Source of the DNA: Bradyrhizobium manausense
GTDB taxonomy: Bacteria > Pseudomonadota > Alphaproteobacteria > Rhizobiales > Xanthobacteraceae
Length of the DNA: 34,224 bases
Reading direction: 5' to 3'
Assembly: GCF_001440035.1 (NCBI RefSeq)
Contig: NZ_LJYG01000108.1
Location: forward strand, 128,615-162,838
Shown: positions 24,597 through 34,105 of the stretch, in pieces
Numbering within the stretch: the stretch's first letter is position 1
Layout: each line of letters opens with the position of its first letter
Translations under genes and position numbers: made by a program
Notes under the pieces: generated by a model
Told to the model about the DNA's origin: nothing
The model's database searches: none
What the model saw: only the letters and a program-made list of their open reading frames with translations

Positions 24597-24671
24597 CCGG
24601 ATGGAGCGTAGCGCAATCCGGGATTCCCTCCGCGAACATAGAAGTCCCGGATTGCGCTGCGCTTCATCCGG
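24597..24671. repeat. REP-like palindrome between convergent genes
   Basis: The outer arms CCGGATG (24597-24603) and CATCCGG (24665-24671) pair, as do the inner arms GCGCAATCCGGGA (24611-24623) and TCCCGGATTGCGC (24645-24657). This CCCGGATGGAGCGTAGCGCA-type repeat is common in Bradyrhizobium and related genomes. It fills most of the 100 bases between the COQ10-like stop and the cinA-like stop. Confidence 0.88.
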
Positions 24672-24684
24672 TCTGCGGGACTTG

Positions 24685-25293
24685 CTATCCCCTCGGTGAT
24701 CGTGGCGGCCTGCGCTTTGCCGCATGCCGGCGCGGCGTGCGCGTCACGCGGGGACGCAGGCGGCTCGCGGCGGCGCGTTGCGGCTTGGCCGCGACTTGCG
24801 GGCCACGGGCGAGCTCCATCAGCATGCGGAGCGCTTCGACCACCGAACGCTGGCGCACCGCGGTGCGGCCGATCGCGCCGAAGCGCTGCTCGCGATGGAT
24901 GATGCGGCCGTCGCGCGCGGCAGCGGCGAAATGCACGAGGCCGACCGGCTTGCCCGGCGTGGCGCCGCCGGGACCCGCGATGCCGGTGATGGCAACGGCA
25001 AGATCGACGTCCGCGCGTTCAAGCGCACCGACTGCCATTGCGGTCGCGGTCTCCCTGCTGACCGCGCCGAAATTGGCAAGCGTGCTGGCCTCGACGCCCA
25101 GCATCGCGCGCTTGGCGTCGTTGGAATAGGTGACGAAGCCGCGGTCAATGACGTCGGACGAGCCGGGGATGTCGGTGAGTGCGCCGGCGACGAGGCCGCC
25201 GGTGCAGGACTCGGCGGTCGCGATCGTCAGCTTGCGCATCCGGCACAAATCGAGCAGCGAGCGGGAGAGGGCGCGTGCGTCGCTGCCTCCCAT
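24685..25293 (-). CDS. CinA C-terminal domain protein (nicotinamide-nucleotide amidase, PncC-like)
   Basis: 202 residues. About residues 1-160 are the CinA-C/PncC domain that deamidates nicotinamide mononucleotide: LTIATAESCTGGLVAGALTD, RGFVTYSNDAKRAMLGV, AITGIAGPGGATPGKPVGLV. The last 40 or so residues are an Arg/Pro/Ala-rich basic tail (LRPRVTRTPRRHAAKRRPP) not found in typical PncC. It starts four bases after the ispDF stop, so the two form an operon. The tail ends 13 bases before the palindromic repeat, so it may be a recent read-through extension. Confidence 0.92.
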   Translation of the reverse strand: MGGSDARALSRSLLDLCRMRKLTIATAESCTGGLVAGALTDIPGSSDVIDRGFVTYSNDAKRAMLGVEASTLANFGAVSRETATAMAVGALERADVDLAVAITGIAGPGGATPGKPVGLVHFAAAARDGRIIHREQRFGAIGRTAVRQRSVVEALRMLMELARGPQVAAKPQRAAASRLRPRVTRTPRRHAAKRRPPRSPRG

Positions 25294-25297
25294 GATC

Positions 25298-26479
25298 CTA
25301 CGCGCTCCAGGGCAGGCGGACGGTGGCGCTGGCGGTGGCCGCGATGCCTTCCTCGCGGCCGGTGAAGCCGAGCCGCTCGCTGGTGGTTGCCTTCACCGCG
25401 ACGCGGGAGATGTCGACGCCTGAGATCTCGGCGATGCGCGCGCGCATGACGTCACGCAGCGGGCCGATCTTCGGTCGCTCGCAGATCATGGTGACCTCGA
25501 GATTGGCGATACGGCCGCCGCGCGTGGTGACGCGCTCGACGGCGTATTTCAGGAACTGGTCGGACGAGGCGCCCTTCCACTTCGCATCGCTCGGCGGGAA
25601 GTGCGAACCAATGTCGCCGTCGGCGAGCGCGCCGAGAATCGCATCGACCAGGGCATGCAGGCCGACGTCACCGTCGGAATGAGCCAGAAAGCCTTTCGTG
25701 TGCGGCACGCGCACGCCGCAGAGCATGACATGGTCGCCTTCGCCGAAGGCGTGCACGTCGTAGCCGGTGCCGGTCCTGATATCACCGAGCAGGCTGGCCA
25801 GGCGCGCTTCCTCGCGCACGAAATCCTCAGGAGTGGTGAGCTTCATATTGGCAACATCGCCTTCAAAGGTCGCCACCGTCAATCCCGCCCATTCGGCGAT
25901 CGCGGCATCATCGGTGAAATCAGATCGTCCGTCCTTGGCCGCGCGACGATGCGCCTCGAGGATGACATCGAAACGAAAGGATTGCGGCGTCTGCGCTACT
26001 CGCAAACGCGCGCGGTCCGGCGTGTCCTCGACATCGCCGTCAGCGCTCGTGACCTTGATGGTATCGGTGACGGGGACGACGGGGATGGCCGCGCCGGTGC
26101 GGCTGGCCGCCTCGATCGCGCGCGAGATCACGCCAGCCGAGACGAACGGGCGGGCGGCGTCATGAATCAGGACGATGTCGGGCTTGTGCTGCGCCAGCGC
26201 TTCGAGACCCGCCAGCACCGAAGCCTGGCGCGTCGCGCCGCCATTGGCCGGTGCCTCGTGCTTGAGGCCTGCGACCGCCGCCGTGAACATGGCGCTGTCA
26301 TCAGGGTTCACCACCGGCTGCACGGCTGATACTTCGGGATGGGTGCTGAACGCCTCCATGGCGCGGTAGATCACGGGCACGCCGCCGATCTCTCGATATT
26401 GCTTGGGGCCACCGGCGCCTGCGCGCAGGCCACGTCCGGCCGCGACGAGAACGACTGCGGTGCGCTGTGATTTCGCCAT
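25298..26479 (-). CDS. ispDF: Bifunctional IspD/IspF (MEP pathway)
   Basis: 393-residue fusion of MEP cytidylyltransferase (IspD) and MEcPP synthase (IspF), a fusion found in alpha- and epsilonproteobacteria. IspD half: [33 protein letters not shown] and the [13 protein letters not shown] segment. IspF half, from about residue 230: [20 protein letters not shown] with zinc-binding Asp and His, then [20 protein letters not shown] and [13 protein letters not shown] 26479 ([12 protein letters not shown]) is chosen; the 23 extra upstream residues of the open frame do not belong to the family. Confidence 0.97.
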   Translation of the reverse strand: MAKSQRTAVVLVAAGRGLRAGAGGPKQYREIGGVPVIYRAMEAFSTHPEVSAVQPVVNPDDSAMFTAAVAGLKHEAPANGGATRQASVLAGLEALAQHKPDIVLIHDAARPFVSAGVISRAIEAASRTGAAIPVVPVTDTIKVTSADGDVEDTPDRARLRVAQTPQSFRFDVILEAHRRAAKDGRSDFTDDAAIAEWAGLTVATFEGDVANMKLTTPEDFVREEARLASLLGDIRTGTGYDVHAFGEGDHVMLCGVRVPHTKGFLAHSDGDVGLHALVDAILGALADGDIGSHFPPSDAKWKGASSDQFLKYAVERVTTRGGRIANLEVTMICERPKIGPLRDVMRARIAEISGVDISRVAVKATTSERLGFTGREEGIAATASATVRLPWSA

Positions 26480-26653
26480 AGGACTCAAATATTCAACTGC
26501 TAAAGGGAAGAGTCGGGAGTGAGGTGATTGCCGGCATGCCTCTAGCACGGCAGGCCCGCAAAAAAAGGGGGATTCCCGGGATTGTGGGATTCAGCATTTT
26601 GCTGCACTGCACTTGAAAGATCTGCAGAACTGTCTAAACTGTAGGCATGACGC

Positions 26654-26682
26654 TTGACTGCACAAGAATTGTGCGCAAGATA
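26654..26682 (+). promoter_or_regulatory. dusB-ntrBC promoter with overlapping NtrC-like palindrome
   Basis: TTGACT (26654-26659) is a good -35; AAGATA (26677-26682) at 17 bases is a weak -10. Between them lies the perfect palindrome GCACAA-GAA-TTGTGC (26660-26674), fitting the NtrC half-site spacing GCAC-N7-GTGC. A site in the spacer suits repression, as known for ntrBC autoregulation in enterics and R. leguminosarum. The implied start falls almost on ATG 26687, so the mRNA is leaderless or dusB starts further in. Confidence 0.5.
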
Positions 26683-26686
26683 GATC

Positions 26687-27763
26687 ATGGCAGGCGCGAT
26701 GAGGCGCTGCCCAGGCAACGAGACCCCCGTGACCGGCTCGGCAGTATCAGGCTCTAAGCCGTTGAAAATAGGCGATATTGAAATCGCCAATCCGGTCTTC
26801 CTGGCACCGATGTCGGGAGTGACGGATTCACCCGTCCGCCGTCTGGCCGCTGAGCTGGGGGCCGGCCTGGTCGTCTCCGAAATGACGGCCAGTGACGAAC
26901 TCGCCAATGGTCACCGGATGTCGCGGTTGCGCTGCGAAGCGACCGGGGTTGGGCCCCATGTGGTCCAGCTCGCCGGCTGCGAGGCGCATTGGATGGCGGA
27001 AGGCGCCCGGATTGCCGAGGCCGAGGGCGCCGACATCATCGATATCAACATGGGCTGTCCGGCCCGTCACGTCACCGGCGGCCAATCAGGCTCGGCCCTG
27101 ATGCGCGATCTCGATCACGCCGTCGGCCTGATCGAGGCGACGATATCAGCGGTGAAAGTGCCGGTGACGCTGAAGATGCGGCTCGGCTGGGACGATCGCA
27201 CCCGCAACGCGCCGGGGCTGGCGCGGCGCGCGGAGGCCGCCGGCGTCAGGCTCGTCACCGTTCACGGCCGCACCCGTTGCCAGTTCTACAAGGGCGAGGC
27301 CGATTGGGATGCGATCCGCGCCGTGCGCGAGGCCATCTCGATTCCGCTCGTCGTCAATGGCGACATCACCTCTTACGACAAGGCGCTTGCGGCGCTCGAG
27401 GCCTCCGGCGCCGATGCCGTGATGATCGGTCGCGGCGCCAACGGCCAGCCCTGGCTGCCCGGCGAAATCGGGCGACGGCTGAAGGGTGGGGCGGCTGAAG
27501 CCATGCCCTCGCTCGCGACGCAACTTCATTATGTCCGCACGCTTTATGAGGGCATCTGCGCTCTCTATGGCCTGCGGGTCGGGCTCAAGCATGCGCGCAA
27601 ACATCTCGGCTGGGCGCTCGATGTCGCGGCCAAAGCCAGCGGTGCGCCGGCCCCGACGCTGAAGGCCTGGCGCCAGAAGATTTTGACGTCCGAGGATCCG
27701 GGCCTGGTCCACCGATCGCTACAGGATGCCTTCGACGATTTTGCATGGAGCGCTGCTGCATGA
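26687..27763 (+). CDS. dusB: tRNA-dihydrouridine synthase DusB (NifR3)
   Basis: 358-residue FMN-dependent enzyme reducing uridine to dihydrouridine in tRNA D-loops. Signatures: [20 protein letters not shown] (FMN/substrate barrel start), [20 protein letters not shown] with the catalytic Cys in [37 protein letters not shown] and [12 protein letters not shown]. The first 25 or so residues are not conserved in the family, so a start at GTG 26729 is also possible. It is the first gene of the classical nifR3-ntrB-ntrC operon; its stop overlaps the ntrB start by four bases (ATGA). Confidence 0.96.
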   Translation: MAGAMRRCPGNETPVTGSAVSGSKPLKIGDIEIANPVFLAPMSGVTDSPVRRLAAELGAGLVVSEMTASDELANGHRMSRLRCEATGVGPHVVQLAGCEAHWMAEGARIAEAEGADIIDINMGCPARHVTGGQSGSALMRDLDHAVGLIEATISAVKVPVTLKMRLGWDDRTRNAPGLARRAEAAGVRLVTVHGRTRCQFYKGEADWDAIRAVREAISIPLVVNGDITSYDKALAALEASGADAVMIGRGANGQPWLPGEIGRRLKGGAAEAMPSLATQLHYVRTLYEGICALYGLRVGLKHARKHLGWALDVAAKASGAPAPTLKAWRQKILTSEDPGLVHRSLQDAFDDFAWSAAA

Positions 27764-28929
27764 GCTCAGCCGCGGACCATCGCAAACCTGGCGACAGCGA
27801 GGCGATCCTCGATGCCTTGCCCAATCCCGTGCTGTTGATCGGGCCGGACGGCAAGATCGTCGCCGCCAATATTGCGACCGAAGCCTTCTTCGATATCTCG
27901 ACGCAGTTCCTGAAGCGGCAGTCGCTGAAAGAGCTGGTGCCGTTCGGCAGCCCCTTGCTGGCGCTGATCGACCAGGTGCGGTCGTCGAACTCGCCGGTCA
28001 ACGAATACAAAGTCGATCTGGGCACGCCGCGCATGGGCGGCGATCGCCAGGTCGATCTGCATGTCGCCCCGCTCACCGAGCGGCCCGGCCATATCGTCGT
28101 GATGCTCCAGGAGCGCTCCATCGCCGACAAGATGGACCGCCAGCTTACCCACCGCAGCGCTGCGCGCTCGGTGATAGCGCTAGCAGCGATGCTCGCGCAT
28201 GAAATCAAGAATCCGCTCTCCGGCATCCGCGGCGCGGCGCAGCTCCTGGAGCAGCAGGCATCCTCGGAAGACCGCATGTTGACCCGCCTGATCTGCGACG
28301 AGGCCGACCGCATCGTCACGCTGGTCGATCGCATGGAAGTGTTCGGCGACGAGCGCCCCGTGGTGCGCGGTCCCGTCAACATCCACTCCGTGCTCGATCA
28401 CGTGAAGCGGCTGGCGCAGTCGGGCTTTGCCCGCAACATCCGCCTCATCGAGGACTATGATCCTTCGCTCCCCCCGGTGCTGGCCAACCAGGACCAGCTG
28501 ATTCAGGTGTTCCTCAATCTGGTGAAGAATGCCGCGGAAGCCTTGATCGACGTCCCCGACGGCGAGATCCAGCTTACCACCGCGTTCCGCCCCGGCGTGC
28601 GCCTGTCAGTTCCCGGTCAAAAATCCCGGGTATCCCTGCCGCTCGAATTCTGCGTGCGGGACAATGGACCAGGCGTGCCGGACGATCTTCTGCCCAATTT
28701 GTTCGACCCGTTCGTGACCACCAAGCAGACCGGCTCTGGCCTCGGTCTTGCTCTGGTCGCCAAGATCGTCGGCGATCACGGCGGCATCATCGAATGCGAG
28801 TCTCAGCCGCGCAAGACCACCTTCCGCGTGCTGATGCCGATGTACTCGACATCGGTCAAACACACAGATCACAGCAGTCGCGACGGCTCTGCCGGGAAGT
28901 CGTCGTCTGCATCACAGGGGGCAAAATGA
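27760..28929 (+). CDS. ntrB: Nitrogen regulation sensor histidine kinase NtrB (GlnL)
   Basis: 389-residue cytosolic two-component kinase that, under PII control, phosphorylates or dephosphorylates NtrC. It has an N-terminal PAS domain ([20 protein letters not shown]), a HisKA motif [20 protein letters not shown] with the phosphorylated His, N-box [12 protein letters not shown], and G-boxes [20 protein letters not shown] and [17 protein letters not shown]. No TM segments, as expected of NtrB and unlike NtrY. Start ATG 27760 overlaps the dusB stop; ATG 27745 is in frame but less likely. Confidence 0.97.
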   Translation: MSSAADHRKPGDSEAILDALPNPVLLIGPDGKIVAANIATEAFFDISTQFLKRQSLKELVPFGSPLLALIDQVRSSNSPVNEYKVDLGTPRMGGDRQVDLHVAPLTERPGHIVVMLQERSIADKMDRQLTHRSAARSVIALAAMLAHEIKNPLSGIRGAAQLLEQQASSEDRMLTRLICDEADRIVTLVDRMEVFGDERPVVRGPVNIHSVLDHVKRLAQSGFARNIRLIEDYDPSLPPVLANQDQLIQVFLNLVKNAAEALIDVPDGEIQLTTAFRPGVRLSVPGQKSRVSLPLEFCVRDNGPGVPDDLLPNLFDPFVTTKQTGSGLGLALVAKIVGDHGGIIECESQPRKTTFRVLMPMYSTSVKHTDHSSRDGSAGKSSSASQGAK

Positions 28930-28938
28930 GGATTAACA

Positions 28939-30381
<1,443 letters not shown>

Positions 30382-30418
30382 TCCCAGCGACAAACGCCGT
30401 GCGCATTTGCGCAGGAGT

Positions 30419-30450
30419 GGCTCAGCTCCCTACCACAGCGGAGCTGAGCC
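30419..30450 (+). terminator. Strong hairpin after ntrC
   Basis: GGCTCAGCTCC (30419-30429) and GGAGCTGAGCC (30440-30450), 11 perfect pairs and a 10-base loop, start 37 bases after the ntrC stop. There is no T-run, but the stem is stable enough to mark the 3' end. It is also downstream of the opposing 48-aa gene. Confidence 0.55.
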
Positions 30451-30569
30451 TGTCCGGATCGCGCTGGCTGTTCGTGGCAGACGCGGAGGACAGAAGTCCT
30501 GATAGGGCTGATATGTTCCGCTAGAACATTCGAATTGTCGTCATGCCGTCGCAGCACGCCACCTCGCGC

Positions 30570-30716
30570 CTATCTGAGCAGGCGCACTGCGACTGGCTGG
30601 ATATTGGCCATCTCCACGGTCGGGTCCTGCCTGCTTGGCCCGTTGACCAGGAGATCAGAGGCCACGATCAGCAGCAACACCGCCGAAACCATCGTTGCGA
30701 GGAAGAATCTGTCCAT
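30570..30716 (-). CDS. Small single-TM membrane protein, 48 aa
   Basis: Reads MDRFFLATMVSAVLLLIVAS then DLLVNGPSRQDPTVEMANIQ and ends PVAVRLLR. One clear N-terminal TM or uncleaved signal anchor is followed by a short polar tail. The composition is strongly protein-like, unlike the other frames. The Shine-Dalgarno is weak (CCGGA before the ATG). Not a recognised family. It is the only credible gene in the 510 bases between ntrC and the DUF3141 gene, and is divergent from the latter; the FixK-type box lies about 110 bases upstream of its start. Confidence 0.5.
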   Translation of the reverse strand: MDRFFLATMVSAVLLLIVASDLLVNGPSRQDPTVEMANIQPVAVRLLR

Positions 30717-30824
30717 TCCGGTTAAGCCGGAAAGGCTGCAATCCGTTCCCGCCGTCGACCTCGGTCTTCTTGCCTCTTCTTAACAGGGTTCCGCGTAGCG
30801 GCGGCGCGCGCAAGTCGCCCACCG

Positions 30825-30838
30825 TTGACCTATGTCAA
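30825..30838. promoter_or_regulatory. FixK/FNR-type binding site
   Basis: TTGACCTATGTCAA fits TTGA-N6-TCAA exactly, and the symmetry extends to CGTTGAC-CTAT-GTCAACG (30823-30840). Its centre lies 60 bases before the DUF3141 ATG; a class II position near -41 would put transcription start around 30873, leaving a short leader containing GAGG (30882-30885). The extended symmetry and position argue against chance. Confidence 0.72.
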
Positions 30839-30891
30839 CGTGAGCCGTGGCGGCTCGCCTTGAATGACCTCGCACCACGACGAGGTCGAAC

Positions 30892-33111
30892 ATGGCAATG
30901 GAAAATTTGAAGCTGCCTGATGGTCCCATGTCAGGGCTGGTCGCCTCGGCCGTGGAATATCTGGTCGATGCCGGCCAGCGCAGCGTGCTGTTCCTGGACA
31001 TTATGCGCCAGCGCGGCGACCAGTATCGCGAGCATGTCGCGCAGACCGCACCGCACGTGCTGCAATATGCTGCCGAATTAATCACCGACGGCCGCACGCT
31101 GGATGAGCCCGTCAATTACGCGCTGGTGCGCATCATCCCGCCCAAGGACGTCACGATCGACATGACCCGGCGACCATTCGTCGTGGTCGATCCGCGCGCA
31201 GGCCATGGCCCCGGCATCGGCGGCTTCAAGGCGGACAGCGAGATCGGCGTCGCGATGAAGGCCGGGCATCCCTGTTATTTCATCGGGTTCCTGCCCGAAC
31301 CCATGCCAGGCCAGACGATCGAGCGCATCGCGCGGGCGGAAGCGAAGTTTCTTGAAACTGTCATCAACCGTCACCCCGAGGCCGACGGCAAGCCCTGCGT
31401 CATCGGCAATTGTCAGGCCGGCTGGGCGGTCATGATCCTGGCATCGCTGCGGCCGGAACTGTTCGGCCCGCTGATCATTGCCGGCGCGCCGCTCGCGTAT
31501 TGGGCAGGCGTCCACGGCAAATATCCGATGCGCTATTCGGGTGGCCTGTTGGGCGGAAGCTGGCTCACCGCGCTCGCCAGCGATCTCGGCGCCGGCAAGT
31601 TCGACGGCGCCTGGCTGGTGCAGAATTTCGAGAACCAGAACCCCTCGAACACGCTCTGGACCAAGCAATATAATGTCTATTCCAAGGTCGACACCGAGGC
31701 CGAGCGCTATCTCGATTTTGAGCGTTGGTGGGGGGGCCACGTCAACCTCAATGCGGAAGAGATCCAGTTCATCGTCGACGAGCTCTTCATCGGCAACAAT
31801 CTCGCGGCCGGCCGCATCGAGATGTCCGATGGCCAGAAGGTCGATCTGCGCAACATCCGTTCGCCGATCGTGGTGTTCTGCTCCAAGGGCGACAACGTCA
31901 CACCGCCGCAGCAGGCATTGGACTGGATCCTCGACTGTTATGCCGATGTCGACGAGATCAGGGCCTATGGCCAGACCATCGTCTACACCGTTCACGACAG
32001 CATCGGCCATCTCGGCATCTTCGTGTCCGGCGGCGTCGCCAAGAAGGAGCACGCCGAATTTTCCAGCAACATCGACCTGATCGACGTGCTGCCGCCCGGG
32101 CTCTACGAGGCGACGTTCGAGGCGAGGGGCAACGAGACGCTCAATGCCGATCTTGCTGCCGGGCAATGGGTGATGCGCTGCGAGGCCCGAACGCTCGACG
32201 ACATCAGGGCCATGGGCGGCAATTCCCCCGAGGACGAGCGGCGGTTCGCGGCCGCCAAGCGCGTCTCCGAGCTCAATCTGGCGGCCTATCAGAAGTTCGT
32301 GCAGCCCTGGGTCAAGAAGATGGTGACGCCGCAGGTGGCGGATTGGGCACGCAACATGCATCCGCTGCGGATGCAGTACGAGGCGTTCAGCAGCAAGAAT
32401 CCCTGGATGTCCACGGTCAAAGCGGCCGCCGATCGTGTCGAGGATGAGCGCAGGCCGGTGTCGAAGGACAATCCGTTCCTGGCCTTCCAGGAGCAGATCT
32501 CCAAGCAGATCGTGCACGCGCTCGATAGCTGGCGCGATACCCAGGAGGCGCTCAGCGAGACCATCTTCCTCAATGTCTACGGCTCACCCGCGCTCCAGGC
32601 CGCGGTCGGCATCGATCCCAATTCCGTACCGTCACGCCGCCGCGAGATGTCGGACGAGCATCGCGCCATGCTCGAAAAGCGCATTGCGGAATTGAAGGCG
32701 AAGATCGGCGAGGGTGGTCTCCGTGAAGCCTCCATCCGCGCGCTGCTCTATGTCGGCTCCGCGCGCGGCATGGTGGACGAGCGCAGCATCGAGGCGCTCC
32801 GTCAGGTCAGGCGCGACCATGCCGGCCCCCGGATGACGCTGTCCGAATTCAAGATGCTGGTGCGCGAGCAGTTCTTCATGCTGCTGGACCGGGAGGGCGC
32901 GTTGGCGGCCATCCCAAGCCTGTTGCCCGCCGATATGAACCAGCGGCACGCGGCCTTCGCGGCGATCCGCGAGGTGTTGTCGGCGAGCGAGGACATCACC
33001 GGCGAGCGCGCCAATCGCTTGAAGCGTGTTGCCGGGCTGTTCGGCCTCGACGAGGAGGGCGAGACAATGTCGAACGTCGCCCCTTTCGACTCGCAGGCAC
33101 GGGCGTCGTAG
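30892..33111 (+). CDS. DUF3141 protein (PHA-synthase-like alpha/beta hydrolase)
   Basis: 739 residues. About residues 1-430 look like a PhaC-type alpha/beta hydrolase: FVVVDPRAGHGPGIGGFK, the nucleophile elbow VIGNCQAGWAVMIL with Cys in G-N-C-Q-A-G (PHA synthases use Cys), the acid in VFCSKGDNVTPP and the His in VHDSIGHLGIF. The C-terminal ~300 residues are helical and specific to DUF3141. No TM segments. Whether it polymerises, depolymerises or only binds hydroxyacyl-CoA/PHA is unknown. It is followed after 26 bases by the phosphotransacetylase gene and then acetate kinase, suggesting acyl-CoA/acetyl-phosphate overflow metabolism. GAGG precedes the ATG; ATG 30898 is an alternative. Confidence 0.88.
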   Translation: MAMENLKLPDGPMSGLVASAVEYLVDAGQRSVLFLDIMRQRGDQYREHVAQTAPHVLQYAAELITDGRTLDEPVNYALVRIIPPKDVTIDMTRRPFVVVDPRAGHGPGIGGFKADSEIGVAMKAGHPCYFIGFLPEPMPGQTIERIARAEAKFLETVINRHPEADGKPCVIGNCQAGWAVMILASLRPELFGPLIIAGAPLAYWAGVHGKYPMRYSGGLLGGSWLTALASDLGAGKFDGAWLVQNFENQNPSNTLWTKQYNVYSKVDTEAERYLDFERWWGGHVNLNAEEIQFIVDELFIGNNLAAGRIEMSDGQKVDLRNIRSPIVVFCSKGDNVTPPQQALDWILDCYADVDEIRAYGQTIVYTVHDSIGHLGIFVSGGVAKKEHAEFSSNIDLIDVLPPGLYEATFEARGNETLNADLAAGQWVMRCEARTLDDIRAMGGNSPEDERRFAAAKRVSELNLAAYQKFVQPWVKKMVTPQVADWARNMHPLRMQYEAFSSKNPWMSTVKAAADRVEDERRPVSKDNPFLAFQEQISKQIVHALDSWRDTQEALSETIFLNVYGSPALQAAVGIDPNSVPSRRREMSDEHRAMLEKRIAELKAKIGEGGLREASIRALLYVGSARGMVDERSIEALRQVRRDHAGPRMTLSEFKMLVREQFFMLLDREGALAAIPSLLPADMNQRHAAFAAIREVLSASEDITGERANRLKRVAGLFGLDEEGETMSNVAPFDSQARAS

Positions 33112-33137
33112 CGCGGATTGGCGGAAACGGGAGCGAC

Positions 33138-34100
33138 ATGATGTCGGCCGAGACGATGCACAAGACCGGCAGCAAGTACGACCGGCTGATCGCGGCGGCG
33201 CAGGCGGTGCCGGCGACACCGACCATCGTCGTGCACCCCTGCGACGAGACCTCGCTCCGCGGTGCCGTCGACAGCGCCAGCGCGGGCATCATCCGGCCGA
33301 TCCTGGTCGGGCCCGAAAAGAAGATCAGGGACACGGCCACAAAATTCGACCTCGACGTGTCCGGATTCGAGATCGTCGACGCCGCGCACAGCGAGGATGC
33401 GGCGGCCAAGGGTGTCGAGCTGATCCATGCCGCCAGGGGCGAGCTGCTGATGAAGGGCAGCCTGCATACGGACGAGCTGATGCGCGCCGTCACGGCGAAA
33501 ACGGGCGGCCTGCGCACCGACAGGCGCATCAGCCATGTCTTCGTCATGGACGTGCCTGCCTACGCCGAGACGATTTTCGTGACCGATGCCGCGATCAACA
33601 TCTTCCCCGATCTCGATGCCAAGCGCGACATCATCCAGAACGCGATCGATCTCTACAACCAGGCCGGCTTCGGCAAGACGCCGCGGGTTGCAATCCTGTC
33701 GGCAGTCGAAACGGTCACCTCGAAGATCCCGTCCACGATCGAGGCCGCGGCGCTCTGCAAGATGGCCGATCGCGGCCAGATCACCGGCGGCATGCTCGAC
33801 GGCCCGCTGGCATTCGACAACGCCATCGACCCGGAGGCGGCGCGGATCAAGGGCATCGTCTCCGAGGTCGCGGGACGAGCCCAGATCCTGATGGTTCCGG
33901 ACCTCGAATCCGGCAACATGCTGGCCAAGAACCTCGCTTATTTCGCCAAGGCCGATGGTGCCGGCATCGTGCTGGGCGCACGGGTGCCGGTCGTCCTGAC
34001 CTCGCGCGCGGACTCGCCGCGCGCGCGCATGGCGTCCTGCGCGGTCGCAGCGCTTTACGCATCAGCCCGGCGCCAGCAGGCGCCGACAGTCGCCGCGTGA
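33138..34100 (+). CDS. pta: Phosphate acetyl/butyryltransferase
   Basis: 320-residue Pta/Ptb-family enzyme converting acyl-CoA plus phosphate to acyl-phosphate plus CoA. Seen: IIRPILVGPEKKIRDTA, GELLMKGSLHTDELMRAV, AINIFPDLDAKRDIIQNAID, VAILSAVETVTSKIPSTIEA, DGPLAFDNAIDPEAARIKGI and the late FAKADGAGIVLGARVPVVLT. It is the short, single-domain form. GGGAG precedes the ATG pair at 33138/33141. Acetyl versus butyryl preference cannot be read; the ackA neighbour favours acetyl. Confidence 0.92.
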   Translation: MMSAETMHKTGSKYDRLIAAAQAVPATPTIVVHPCDETSLRGAVDSASAGIIRPILVGPEKKIRDTATKFDLDVSGFEIVDAAHSEDAAAKGVELIHAARGELLMKGSLHTDELMRAVTAKTGGLRTDRRISHVFVMDVPAYAETIFVTDAAINIFPDLDAKRDIIQNAIDLYNQAGFGKTPRVAILSAVETVTSKIPSTIEAAALCKMADRGQITGGMLDGPLAFDNAIDPEAARIKGIVSEVAGRAQILMVPDLESGNMLAKNLAYFAKADGAGIVLGARVPVVLTSRADSPRARMASCAVAALYASARRQQAPTVAA

Positions 34101-34105
34101 CCGCC

